DNA from: Spirogloea muscicola
Lineage: Eukaryota > Streptophyta > Zygnematophyceae > Spirogloeales > Spirogloeaceae
Assembly (NCBI GenBank): GCA_009602725.1
Contig: WELB01000143.1
Coordinates: 282,314-317,829 of the forward strand
Length of the DNA stretch: 35,516 nt
Direction: 5' to 3'
Shown in pieces: positions 1-11,000 of the stretch; positions within the stretch are counted from its first letter, which is position 1; each line of letters opens with the position of its first letter. The notes below the pieces were generated by a model, which saw only the letters and a list, made by a program, of their open reading frames with translations, was not told where the DNA came from and did no database searches. The position numbers were made by a program, and so were the translations under genes.

Positions 1-395
1 GGCCAGGCTTGCAGGGCGCGCTGTGTCCCGCAGGCGCGGTGAGCCGGCTGACTTCAACGCCGCTGGCTCGTGGGCTCAGGTGTATCGTATGCGCTTGTCC
101 GTCTCCCTCCAGCGGTCCATGGCCCACGCCTTGCATCTGCGTGCTGGCCGTGCTCTCGCTGCGGCCTCCAGCTTTCGTCAGGGGGATAGTTTACCGGCAG
201 CTAGTCTGTCGGATGTGAGGCTCCTCACTCGTAACTACTAAGTGGTCCATCCTCCCCCGTTCTGCCATAGCCTCTTCAGGCCCCGCAGTCGCTGCTTAGC
301 TCGTAGTTTGGCCCCTTCGAACCTTGTCAGTTCTTTTCGGGCTGGCTTCTCACAGCCCTTGCCCCCATTGGGAGAGCCACTTCTTCTCGAGAGGC
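1..395 (+). mobile_element. LINE-type retrotransposon 3' end, copy A (ORF tail plus 3' UTR)
   Basis: An open frame entering from the left edge ends at a TAA at 239-241 and encodes the tail YRMRLSVSLQRS...LHLRAGRALAAAS...RLLTRNY. The same tail recurs at 466-620 (-), 697-870 (+) and 17040-17206 (+), so it belongs to a dispersed repeat and not to a single-copy gene. The following 150 bases (242-395) are the element's 3' UTR, including one hairpin monomer with GGCTGGCTTCTCACAGCCC at about 341-361. The related copy at 16620-17206 shows that this tail is the very C-terminus of a non-LTR retrotransposon protein. The upstream part lies outside the window. Confidence 0.75.
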
Positions 396-665
396 CAGCC
401 CAAAGGAATGGACAAGGTCTGAAGGAGCCGGAGTGCTAAGGACTGAGACAGCAGCAAGCGGACTCTCAGTAACCTCTAGTCAGTAGATGCAAGTCTGAAT
501 AGCTAGCAGGCGGAAAGACGTCGCCCTGACGGAAGCCGGAGGCCGCCGCCAAAGCGCGGCCTGCGCGCAAGTGGACCGCGAAGGCAACGGACCGCTGCAA
601 AGAGATGGCCAAGCGCATCCGGAAGAAGTGATGCGGTGGTGCAAGAGGCCAGCCCAGAAAGAACG
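396..665 (-). mobile_element. LINE-type retrotransposon 3' end, copy B, tail-to-tail with copy A
   Basis: On the minus strand, bases from about 620 down to 466 encode FRMRLAISLQRS...FRQGDVFPPAS...LLTRGY followed by a stop. The 3' UTR then runs to about 396 and closely matches the sequence after the stop of the copy at 17206. Copy A's 3' UTR begins immediately beyond, so the two elements meet at their 3' ends. Upstream of the coding tail (about 640-662 on the minus strand) lies another hairpin-monomer fragment, TTTCTGGGCTGGCCTCTTGC. The copy is therefore a short monomer piece, a coding tail and a 3' UTR. It is 5'-truncated and not functional. Confidence 0.72.
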
Positions 666-694
666 AGCGAGCGTCCCGCAAGCCATCGTTGCAA

Positions 695-965
695 GCAATA
701 GATGCGGCTATCATTGAGTCTACAGCGTTCCCAGGCACTCGCGATACACCAGCGTGCTGGTCGTGCATTGGCCCAGGCGAGTGGCTTCCGTGGTGGTGGT
801 TTGGCGCCTCAGTACAGCTTGTCAGATATGCATGTGCGCACTCGGGGAGATTATAGTGTCCCCCTAAGCCAGCTCATTACCCAGTTAACAGGACATTTGG
901 AAGGCATCAAAATTGGCCGCCCTTTCAATTTCATGCGCACCTCGCGCGCCTTCTCTCTCTAACGA
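695..965 (+). mobile_element. Degenerate LINE ORF tail, copy C
   Basis: From about 700 the plus strand encodes MRLSLSLQRSQALAIHQRAG and then GRALAQASGF...SDMHVRTRGDY. This is the same C-terminal tail as the other copies but more diverged. The usual terminal stop is lost, so the frame runs on to 962. The stretch near 930-957 (TTTCATGCGCACC...CTTCTCTCTCT) matches, inverted, the sequence near 17331-17365 after the long copy. It starts right after the inverted copy B. I regard it as an old decayed insertion. Confidence 0.55.
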
Positions 966-1111
966 GGCACATCTGTCGAAGAGCTTGCCTTCGTACTTGG
1001 CCGCTCAGGCCCCTCCATCGCCCAAGACACACTTCATTCCTTTGGGACGGCCACTCCCTTCCCCTCCACCGTTTTTGACCGTTTGCGGGCCGACGGCGCT
1101 TGCCGCGCGTC
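966..1111 (+). promoter_or_regulatory. Short upstream/5' leader region of the fumarase gene
   Basis: About 150 bases lie between the end of retrotransposon debris and the fumarase ATG. They become strongly GC-rich towards the start codon. I see no TATA-like box. The ATG at 1112 is in the context GCGTCATGG, with a G at +4. The assignment rests only on position. Confidence 0.3.
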
Positions 1112-4100
1112 ATGGCGGCCCTCGGCGGCAGGCGCGGCGCGCTGTGCAGGCTCGGCGCCGCAGCTGCGACTGCCGCCAGGACCGCGACCCCGCCGCCCGT
1201 GCGGCCTCTGGCGACCGCCGCCTCCGGCTGGACCGACGGCGCTGCGGCTGTCCGCGAGGAGAGGGACACCATGGGCGTTGTCAAAGTCCCAGCAGATAGG
1301 TGGGATGCGACGAGCCTCAGACAGGCTGGAACCAGCTTTGTACGAGTCACGATCTCAGTCGTAATGTAGGCATGACGATTGTCTCAGAAGTGCACAGAGC
1401 GGTGCAGCAACCCTGATATCATCGGCACAGGAACAGGTGCTGGGACATAACAGGTACAGGTGGCCACAGTAGCCTTAGCTTTTCATTCTGACTCCGAGCT
1501 CAGACTGGAAATAATCGCGTACTCTTGAGCTTCACTAATCCGAGCTGCATTGTCTCAAAGGACATCACAGCAGCACATTTTAAAGTGCTTATGTAAGTCC
1601 CTCTGCAGCTACTGGGGAGCTCAGACTCAGCGGTCGCTGCAGAACTTCAAAATTGGTGGAGAGAGGGAGAGGATGCCTGAACCTCTCATACGCGCGTTGG
1701 GCCTGCTGAAGAAGGCAGCTGCACAGGTCAGCTGCACAGAGTGACACTCTTTCTCAAACTTCTGTGTCCACCTTTCGTGTTGGCAGAATGTTGGGCTTTC
1801 AGTGTAGGTTTCCTTGCTATGTTGTTACAGTACTTGGTAAGAAGAGTCAAGTGGCAGTGACTCGCTTCAAGCATTTCGCAGGTCAACCGTGAGTACGGCC
1901 TTGATGAGGCAAAGGCAGACGCGATTATGAGTGCAGCTCAGGAAGTTGCCGATGGGAAGTTGATGGACCACTTCCCTCTCGTCATCTGGCAGACTGGAAG
2001 TGGTACACAGACCAATATGAATGCAAATGAGGTAAGCTTTCTAACCTCGAGTTCTTCAAGCTTCATCTCACGTTGGCATCTTCTTACTTGTACACAGTTC
2101 ATGAGCAGAACATACTTAACTATCTTAGAGTGAGTTTCTAATGTTGTTCAAGAATGTTTGTAATGTTGTTCAAGAACCTCCACTTGTATGTGGCATACTA
2201 GGTCATAGCAAATCGTGCTGCTGAGCTTCTTGGAGGGAAGAGGGGAGACAAGTCGGTTGTGCACCCCAACGATGATGTCAACAGGAGCCAGTCCTCTAAT
2301 GATACATTCCCAACGGTATGCTGGTTAGACTTAGATAGTACCCTAAGGGGCCTGCCAGCAAAGACTTCTTGGAGGCAGCTTTTCATCAGAAATATCTGAT
2401 ACATGCAGGTAGCTCACAAAGCATCCACACACAGATCAAAAAGTGGCACTGTAGCTGGTTTCTCTACTGCTCCTGCTGTGTGCAGGCGATGCACATTGCA
2501 GCTGTTGTGGAAGCCAAAACCAGGTTGATCCCCAAGCTGGAAGCTCTTCATAGTGCACTTGCTGCCAAGGTAGGCATTCTACCCACTTAGGCTGGACTGG
2601 ACTGAAGTGTGAGTTACCATGACTGCCCTTCCTTGTGTACAACTGCTCAGGCGGCGGGGCACATGACTTTCGGATCAATTTGTGCCAGACTTGTCCTAAG
2701 CCATAAATTGACCACGCTCATGACAGGTTGAAGGGTTTATCATGACAGGTTGAAGAGTTTAGCAACATTGTCAAGATTGGCCGCACTCATCTGCAAGATG
2801 CTGTGCCCCTGACTCTTGGGCAAGAGTTCAGTGGTTATGCAACTCAGGTGGTTCCATGTAGCAGGACTCAGAGATGAATCATGTATTGACTAGAGTCGTT
2901 GAAAGCATCACCCCAGCACAATTTCTTCATGCCATGCACTGTGTATGCAATACGGTGTGCTTTCTTGAAGCTGTGATGTCTAATCGATTTCCCAAATGGT
3001 TATAGGTGAAGTACGGGATCGAAAGAATAGAGGATACTATACCACGGTTGAGTCAGGTATGCTTAGATGCACGCTGATCAGGACTACCTGTTTTGCATAT
3101 GCTGCTTTTCTGTAAAAGCTTTGTAGGTTTCACCACATAGAGCCTTTGTGCGTTCATCAAAGTAGCTGCCCTTATGGCTGGTCCTTGACTGGACCAGCCA
3201 TACAGGGCATCATGCACGTGTGATCAAGAGCACAGCTCTGCAGATGCCATCCACACTGCTGACTGAGGAAAATAGCAATGTAACATGTTGCTGCAATTGT
3301 TCTGTAGAGCAGTTGGCTCAAGGTGGCACAGCTGTAGGAACAGGCCTTAACACCAGGGTGGGGTAAGAACAGCTTTTCACAACACCTGAGTGTGTCGAAG
3401 TTGGCCATCGGATGCAATCTGACTCTGGAGTACTTCTAGCAATCTTCTGGACAAGCCCTACTTATTCCTAAGGTCTCGCAACTTCATCCCCAATTTTTAG
3501 AAATACAAGTTCTTACCAGCCATTGCTTAACCATGTCATAATGGTACTCTGCTTGTTCTGTATGCCCAGGTTTGCTGAAAAAGTTGCTGCAGCTGTTGCA
3601 GAGGATACAGGGTTGCCTTTCATCACAGCAGACAATAAGTTTGAAGCTCTAGTGAGTTGCAGATATGCACATGTGCAGTTGCAGCAATTTCTTAGTGATT
3701 TGTATAAGAAACCCTTGGCTTTTCAGTATGGCAAACGCCCTCTACTCCTCACATTGGCTGGCAGCTCAGAAGTGTCGATATGCAAAAGTGCTCAGTGCTG
3801 CCAAGTCGAATGCAGGCTGCTCATGATGCTTTTGTGGAGGCGAGTGGGGCACTCAACACCGTGGCAGTGTCACTCTTCAAGATTGCCAACGACATCCGAC
3901 TTCTTGCTAGGTTGTTTCTTCTCAGGAGTTAGGTGGCTCTTGCAAGCAAAGATTGGTACCACTTGCAGAACGTCGAGGCTTCATAGCTGACAACCTGCTC
4001 CTCTCTCAGTGGCCCAAGGTGTGGGCTTGGTGAACTACTGCTGCCGGAGAATGAACCTGGAAGCAGTATCATGCCTGGAAAGGTCAATCCTACACAATGT

Positions 4101-5353
4101 GAAGCGCTGACTATGGTCTGCTCTCAGGTCAGTCTTGTGGACCATGCTTCTTCAGGCATTTTAGTGCGTGAGTTCGCCAATAGCTTTAGCTTGCTACAGT
4201 CAGGCTCTACTTTGCGTGCTTAGAGAGAAGCCATCAAAGTGTCTGCAGGGAACGCCATTCTACAAAATAATTTGCTGAGTTGTGACCCATAGAGGTCCTT
4301 CAAGCCACTGATTGCTACGTCCAGTCATTTGATTTTGTAGGTCGTCGGCAATAACGTGGCAGCCACTGTTGGAGGGCTTAATGGTCACTTTGAGTTGAAC
4401 GTGTTCAAGCCCTTGCTTGCTCACAACCTTCTCAGGGTGTGTCGCAAAGGAGCCATGACTTGCAATGAGAGCCGCCTCGTTTAAATAGATCAGTAGTCAG
4501 TTTGTGAAGCCTGGTAAGGACTTGGTCTGCTGTACTATGTACCTCTGCATAATGCTTGGTCTGCCTTCATGTTCTGTCTTACCAATGCAGCGAATGTAAC
4601 ATGTGCAGTCCATGAGGCTTCTTGGGGATGCTGCTGAATCCTTCACTGAGCATTGTGTAACTGGCATTGTAGCTAATGAGAAAAGAATATCACAACTCCT
4701 TCATGAGGTAAGGCTTGGCCACTGCTATACGAATTATCATTCACAGGTCTGTGTGCCAGTCATCCTGTTTTGGGGAACGCCTTGCTTTGGCAATTGACTT
4801 CTCCTTTCACTTGTTGAATCGAAGTATGACGTCTAATCTTCGTGCTTTTGCCAGTCGCTCATGCTCGTCACTGCACTCAATACGGTACGTATGGTTCCAT
4901 GCTGGAGCTCATCAAGCAACCACAGTCTTGAGCATCATATACCACTGTCTGATGTCTTGCAATTGTGATACTTTGTGACTGTAGTTTGTCCAATATAAGG
5001 AGAAGCAGTAATGGCTGTACTGTTGTAGCCTCTGCCGTTGGACCTTCGCAGAAAATTGGGTATGACAAAGCAGCAGCAGCTGCAAAGAAGGCATACAAAG
5101 AGAATATCACGCTGCAGGTATGTGTTCTTCTCTTGAATCACCGTTGACTTTTGCTGAGTCACACTGAGTGAGACCAATACTAGTCTGCTGCCTGTAAGGT
5201 AGTCTCATAATCACCTGTTTGCTTGTTGCTATGCACCTGACCTGTCGTATCCACTATCGTCTGCAGGAAGCAGCTGTATCTCTGGGAGCGTGCACACCTG
5301 AGCAATTCAAAGAGTGGGTCATTCCTGAGAAGATGATTGGCCCAACTCCATAG
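1112..5353 (+). CDS. FUM: Mitochondrial class II fumarate hydratase, 16 exons
   Basis: Fumarase converts fumarate to malate in the TCA cycle and is a homotetramer of the aspartase/fumarase superfamily. Exons: 1112-1299, 1609-1726, 1882-2031, 2202-2315, 2486-2569, 2749-2847, 3006-3056, 3313-3362, 3570-3651, 3816-3910, 4010-4127, 4341-4436, 4609-4707, 4855-4884, 5052-5117, 5267-5353. All introns are GT-AG, phases agree throughout, and the product is 508 aa, slightly longer than bacterial FumC because of its presequence. The first ~50 residues are rich in Arg and Ala with almost no acidic residues, as expected for a mitochondrial presequence. Visible motifs are [38 protein letters not shown] (His about 232, equivalent to the catalytic His) and the signature [11 protein letters not shown] at about 361-371. 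The codon across intron 1 gives Ser where relatives usually have Lys or Arg before YWGAQT. The ATG at 1112 is the first in frame. Confidence 0.95.
2718..2761 (+). repeat. 22-bp tandem duplication of a 3' splice site (fumarase intron 5)
   Basis: The sequence TCATGACAGGTTGAAG followed by GGTTTA or AGTTTA occurs twice in a row, at 2718-2739 and 2740-2761. Each copy holds a CAG acceptor plus the first codons of exon 6 (VEEF or VEGF). Only the second acceptor keeps the reading frame, because 22 is not a multiple of three. Confidence 0.85.
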
Positions 5354-6179
5354 AGGGTGCAGAGTTCAGTGTGTGTTGCGTGTGATTGGCTGGCTGTGAT
5401 CTCCACTACTTGTCGTGGCGCATACACGAGGGCAGTGCAGGATGTGCTGAAAGCATGTCATGCAAGCGGGGTTCTGTCTCCAAGATTTCCAACAGCTTGA
5501 TGCGCTTTTCAACTTCCATTGCCGCTGGTCATGTGTGTATGTGCTGGTATTACCAGTCATTGAAATTTGCAATGTCCATCGAGCAGTGTTGCTACTCATG
5601 TATCAGATGGGGCCTGCTATACTGCCCCCTTACAGCCAAGCGGGGTCAGGCTCACTTTCCTTCTTGTCGCAGCTGTCTGCATCAGTCCTCTTCATTTGTG
5701 TCCAGGCGTCCGCCGCAGTTATTGTTTGTCACAGGAGCTAGTTCATCACCAGGTTCTCTTCTCGCAAGGACAACACCGTTGCCGTCGGCTCTGTTTGGCC
5801 TCGTCCTTGCGCACGGCGACTCCAGCATCTGCCGTTATCTCGAGGGGCGTCCTCAGGCTCCACAATGAAGCCTGAGGTCCTCCGAGGAGCACAAGGGTGC
5901 AATGCGATATTTAAGGCTGCGTCCCACGTGGGCACCTCCTTAAAGTCCTTTCGCTGGGCAGTCTAGTCAGTGCCTTATTAAGGAGGCATTCACAGACTAT
6001 AACCAGTGGGCCCACCCTGCCAAATCCTGTGAAACTACTTGTCGGGCCAAGGATCGAACCTTCTCCTTGGCCAGGGGACCCGCTTCCAGGAGCCAAGTTT
6101 CTCCGACCTGAGGCTGCTTAGCAGGGGTTACTGAGTGCTTCGTAGCTGCTTAGTTTCTTGTTGCGCTTGTTTTTGTTAG
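5354..6179. other. Intergenic stretch, no gene recognised
   Basis: This is the 3' flank of fumarase. Short open frames exist on both strands but show no family motif, no codon-usage contrast and no plausible splice structure. Bases 5880-6120 are mixed-composition sequence with a B-box-like GGTTCGATCC on the minus strand near 6053-6062, but no tRNA cloverleaf can be folded around it. Confidence 0.4.
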
Positions 6180-6330
6180 TGCTTCCCCTGGCCCCTTCTG
6201 GTACTTGCTTCATCCTTTTTGGGCTGGCTTTTCCCAGCCCCTATCCTGTAAGGGCGAGCCCTTCTCTCTTCTCATTTCTGCTTGCATCCCCTTGGCCCGT
6301 TTCTGCAGGGCGGATAGGGTGACCCAAAGG
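6180..6330 (+). repeat. LINE 3' UTR hairpin-monomer fragment
   Basis: The block from GCTTCCCCTGGCCCCTTCTG to about 6330 contains GGGCTGGCTTTTCCCAGCCCC and CCTATCCTGTAAGGGCGAGC. It closely resembles 7559-7690 and, inverted, 20580-20660. It is a stray copy of the monomers that make up the element's 3' UTR, with no coding tail attached. Confidence 0.6.
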
Positions 6331-7466
6331 AAATCTTCTCACAATCTCTCACAGTTGCTTGACTATTGCATCTCTGTCAAAGCATTTTCTACTAGCAGTT
6401 GGTTAGCAGGGGCCCCGGTGCACTGCCACCCGTGCTAGTCAGTAAGGTTGGGCTCTCCTTCTCCCTTGCTCGCTATAGCATCCTTTGTCATTGTCACATC
6501 CTCATTTTGTGTGTCATTATTGCAAGTGTCCATGTAGTCACACTCATCACATGGCCACTGCAATAATCTTTACTGGTTGGTGGCCAGCCCCGCTGCAATC
6601 GGCAACACTTACACCAAGTAAGAACCTCTCTCAAGAGATGGTTTCACTTATTCAATCATTCACTCGAGGACAACTGCAAGCATACAACTCAGCACTTGCT
6701 AGCATGACCATCGAAAGCCGTCACTCAGACTCGTAAACTGTGCGCTGTACTTCTGCTATAGCCCCCCGCAGTGTCAATTTCATCTTGTGCTCCTCAAACG
6801 TTCAAGAGGTGTGCCACCACAAGCTTCTCCCCCTCCTTCTGCAGGTATGCTTCTGCAGACTGCTCATCATCAGCCGCACCAGCAGCATAGGATGCAAGCC
6901 TGCCTCGTGTGTAGACCTGGGTGAAGCTGATGTTCTCCGGACCAGCTAAGGCTAAGGGGAAGCTCACACATCGCGAGCATGCGCCCGAGATTGATAAAAC
7001 ACACAAGTTTCACACTCAAGTGTCCTTTGCATTCTTCAATGTAAGCGTCTGGCGGTGAAGGGGTGCGGTGTTGGGGTTTAGATGGGCACGAGTGCGCGAT
7101 AGCATCCTCTGCTACTAAGAGTGCCACTGGGCGAGCTTCTGCCATGCAAGGCGCGGCTCGACAGCAGCGAGTGTGAGCCCACTTCTCCGCAGCTGCTGCA
7201 GCAGCAGAAAGGCAGCGAGCGTGACGCGGAGCAGCCGGCGCAGCCCCGCCGCCGTGCGAGTCGCTGCGCCTGGCGGTCGCGACCCCGCCGAGAGCTCAGC
7301 TCAGCTTAGCTTAGCTTGCCGGCCAGCAGGGAGGGTCTATGCCGCGGCCCAGCGACCGGCTGCAGCGGCCTATGGAGGCGCCGCCCGGCCAGCGACGGAG
7401 CGGCCGACGCCGCGACGGCCGCCGGGTCTGCGCCGACGGCGCAGCCCGCCATCGGCGCCGCCGCAG
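6331..7466. other. Intergenic stretch upstream of the SPY-like gene
   Basis: I recognise no gene in 6331-7140. From about 7140 to 7466 the sequence becomes very GC-rich with long open frames in several phases, as in the first exons of other genes here. It ends at a single N (7467). It could hold the 5' UTR or a first coding exon of the SPY-like gene (ATGs at 7339 and 7373), but no clear donor follows because repeat sequence starts right after the N. Confidence 0.3.
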
Positions 7467-7830
7467 NGCTCGTAGTTTGGCCCCTTCGAACCTTGTCAAT
7501 TCTTTTCGGGCTGGCTTCTCACAGCCCTTGCCCCCTTTGGGAGAGCCACTTCTTCGTGCTTCCCCTGGCCCCTTCTCGTCCTTTGTTCATTCTTTTTTGG
7601 GCTGGCTTTGGCAGCCCCTCTTCTCTATGGGCGCGCACTTCTCTTTTTCCAGCCCCTATCCTCAATGGGCGAGGCCTTCTCTCTTCTCTTTTGGCCCCTT
7701 CTGACCTGGTCAATTCCTTTCGGGCCTGGCTGTTCACAGCGCATTGCCCCCTTTGGGAGAGCGACTTTCCTCTCACAGCCATTTCCTTACTTTGGAAGAG
7801 CTTCTCTTCTCATTAACCTCTCCCCCCCCA
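7467..7830 (+). repeat. Tandem array of LINE 3' UTR hairpin monomers
   Basis: Starting directly after an N, about four related units follow, near 7475-7555, 7560-7640, 7645-7690 (partial) and 7690-7775. Each has the pattern CCCCTTC, then a TTGTCAATTC-like segment, TTTTCGGGCTGGCTTCTCACAGCCC (partly varied), then a TTGGGAGAGC-like end. The first unit is nearly identical to copy A's 3' UTR at 300-385. The array ends in a C-rich run (7818-7836). No coding tail is present. Confidence 0.7.
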
Positions 7831-7959
7831 CCCCCCAAGTGCCCAACATTTGCAGCATTTGTCGCAGAGACTAGCGCGCCGACACGTGGCACGTTGCTGG
7901 GTGGCGTCCTCGTCGGATGGGCCTCGACGCCGCCGCTGGCGCACCGCGGCTGCCGCTGC

Positions 7960-7960
7960 A

Positions 7961-7998
<38 letters not shown>

Positions 7999-8003
7999 TG
8001 CCG
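7960..8003 (+). repeat. (GCC)n trinucleotide tract near the SPY start
   Basis: A run of GCC triplets lies just upstream of the first recognisable SPY exon. In one frame it reads as poly-Ala running into VATGKALMADARAAAAG, with an ATG at 8027, while the TPR-coding frame is shifted by one and is blocked by TGA at 8032-8034. A length error in this tract would change which ATG is in frame with the gene. Confidence 0.8.
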
Positions 8004-8054
8004 CCGTTGCGACTGGAAAAGCCCTGATGGCTGACGCTCGAGCGGCGGCCGCAG

Positions 8055-11000
8055 GCTGGCGGGGAAGGACGCGGTGGCATACGCGGCGCTGCTGCAGGCG
8101 CGCAACAAGCTTGGCGAGGCGATCGCGCTGTACCAGGCGGCGTTGGCTGGCGACGAGCGCAACGTGGCGGCGTGGGTGGGGCAGGGCACCTGCCACCAGC
8201 TCCGCGGCGAGCCCGGCCTCGCCTTCCAGTGCTTCGCCGCCGCGCTCCGTGCCGACCCCAACGACCCCGCCGCGCTCACGCGCTGCGGCATCCTCTACAA
8301 GGAGGAGGGCCTGCTCCTCGAGGCCGCCGAGGTGACGGCCATGGCACGCCCGACACCTCCTTCGCCGTCTGACAGCTGACCCATGTGCTTGACCATACTC
8401 TATATCAAATTGCCTGTGTTATTGCTCAAGGTATTGCTGTTATAGTCAGAATTCCGTCAGATTTGTCGACTCCTTCGTTCGCAATTGCAACAAGAAGCGA
8501 GGTAGAAGCGAAGGGGCTGGCAGTAGCGTGAGGGAGGGCTTGTGAAGCTCGCGCATTTCCTCCGGGCATGCAGAGAGCGGAAGTAGCTCAATGATAGAGT
8601 CTAGCCTTGTCAAGGCTGAGGTCGAGGATGGAAGTCCCTCTGTCGATGCCAAGTGGCATGTCTCCCCTCTGCGTCTGTATATCGCGGTTGCATGCAAGCC
8701 GCAGCAGCACAGACGCTGGCCACTGCGAGTCCTGCAGCCTTCTGATCGGCATCTCTTTCTGATCGACCGTGAGGTGCACGCTGGGCAGCTCTTTGGAGGG
8801 TCCCTCTGCATGAGTCCAGGAGAGCAGTCGCATCTCAAGCCTGGCCGGATTAGAAGACCCGAACATCATACAGGCTTATGATCTCAGTCTGACTTAAGAA
8901 GGATTTCTTTGAAGAAGCTCGTACCAGATAAGGTGCAGCAGCACTGGGCCTTGCTTATGATGGGAAGCCAGCGCACCATCTGCTACTGGCTTCTCTGGTG
9001 CTTTGACTTGGTGCCCTGTGACTTGCTGCCCTGCAGGCTTACCAGAAAGCGCTCGCTCTGTGCCCTGGCTACAAGGAGGCGGCGGCCAATCTGGCGGTGG
9101 TGCTCACGGACCTCGGCACGCGCCTGAAACTGAGTGGCAGCATCCAGGACGGTATAGCTAAGTACTACGAGGCCGTGACAGTGGATGCCACCTATGCAGT
9201 AAGCTCATCGCTACACGACTCCTCAGCAAGCAGCTACGTGTCACCGCAGCCTGGTCAAGAATAGCCTGCCAGATGAGCGCTTGGCCTGATTCGAGTCATA
9301 AGTTGGAGTTCGTGAGCGCAGTGGTGAAGAACTTTAGTAGTTTTTGGCATTGGGCTTCTCCTGAAGCCTAAGGCTCTTGCTTTGAAGTCCCATTCTTTTG
9401 ACTTCCTTGTCGTGTTAATGTGGTGTATTGGCTCAGCTTGGCCTTATGCCATTGCAAGCGCACCGCACGCCTTATCTCCTGAAGCGTGCATTGTTGTGGC
9501 CTCTGCCAGCCGGCGTACTACAATCTGGGCGTTGTGTACTCTGAGATGGGCCAGTTCGACGTGGCGCTTACATTCTATGAGAAGGCGGCCACGCTGCGGC
9601 CCATGTACGCTGAAGCGCACTGCAACATGGGTGTTATATTCAAGAACAAAGAGAACCTTCCGGCCGCCATCGCGTGCTATGAGAGGTGCAGGAGCCTTAT
9701 GGTCATGATTCGCATTGCTCGTCGTAAAAGTGGACGAACGAAGTGCAGGGACCATGTGGCCTGCTTTGGCAGTTTTGTGGTCAATTGTCTGCTTTGCAAA
9801 TGTGGACAGAGCCTGTTGTTAGCATGACAATAATGGTGCAAACAAGTGCACCTTTGGATCTACTGACAAGCACTTGGTGTGTCCTTCTTGCAAGGTGTTT
9901 GGCTGTCGCTCCAAACTTTGCCATAGCCAAGAACAACATGGCCATTGCGCTCACCGACCTGGGCACAAAGGTGAGAGTGCTGGTTACGCATTACCACATA
10001 CTGTGTGCCGCAGATCTTCACGTGGTGCTGCTGTTGCAGGTCACCTTGTATCAAACACACGTCAGTCAACATGGTAGCTGCCTTACTTTCTTCTCCCTTA
10101 CCTTTTGGCACAGGTAAAGCTTGAGGGCAGCATCCAGGAGGGCATAGCTTACTATAAGAAGGCTTTGCTCTACAATTCTCATTACGCGGACGCCATGTAC
10201 AATCTTGGAGTGGCATATGGCGAGCTACTCAATTTCGACATGGTCCACCATCTACTCATTCACACCTAGATAATGGTCCTGGTTTTCATGACTTTGCAAA
10301 GTTATAGGCCTTGGACTACTTAGACATTGCCGGCGTACAGAAATGACACGCAAAAGCACCATCCCTGCAGCCTTTCAGCTCGTCATGACAACCCTGTGTC
10401 TTACTTTCTTCGTCAGATATAGTGCCTGTGTAGTCCTTTGTCGTCTGTGAGAAATTTCTAGTGCGTAAGCAGGGTATAGACATTTGCAGCTCAGAATCAG
10501 GTCCTCAGTCCAAGTGCATTGTGTGTAATCAGGCTGTTGTTATGTACGAGCTGGCTTTGCACTTCAACCCGCAGTGCGCAGAGGCATGCAACAATCTCGG
10601 TGTGATATACAAGGACCGGGACAATTTGGAACGTGCCGTTGAGTGCTATCAGGTATGCAAGTTGTGTACCTCCAGCTGTTGTTTGGACCATAGGTGGTCA
10701 TGTGGTTATTCATGCTGCTATCTACGAACAAGCTTCTTCTGTAGTTGGAGTCTCCTAGTTTTCAATCTGAACTATCAAGAATAATCTGATGCTCTGAGAA
10801 TGGCAGATGGCGCTTCGCATCAAGCCCAAGTTCTCACAGTCTCTCAACAACCTCGGAGTAGTGTTTACCGTACAGGTAAACTGCGTCCTTTACATTTGGC
10901 ATTTCCAATGTATGACAGGACTGTGTTTCAAGTACAAGGCATGTTAGGCTGGGGCCTGCTGTCCTGATGCCAGAAAAGTTCTTATGTCACAGGGTAAAAT

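Noticed and set aside
1083-1364. Alternative frame over fumarase exon 1 ([11 protein letters not shown]...)
   Set aside because: Only the frame of the ATG at 1112 leads into [11 protein letters not shown] and splices in phase to [10 protein letters not shown].
6010-6100. B-box-like GGTTCGATCC on the minus strand suggesting a tRNA
   Set aside because: No matching A box or acceptor and anticodon stems can be folded at the right distance. A tRNA-derived repeat remains possible but unsupported.
7968-8001. GCC/CGG and other triplet tracts as a CRISPR or satellite array
   Set aside because: They are simple trinucleotide repeats without spacers. Nothing in the window resembles a CRISPR array.
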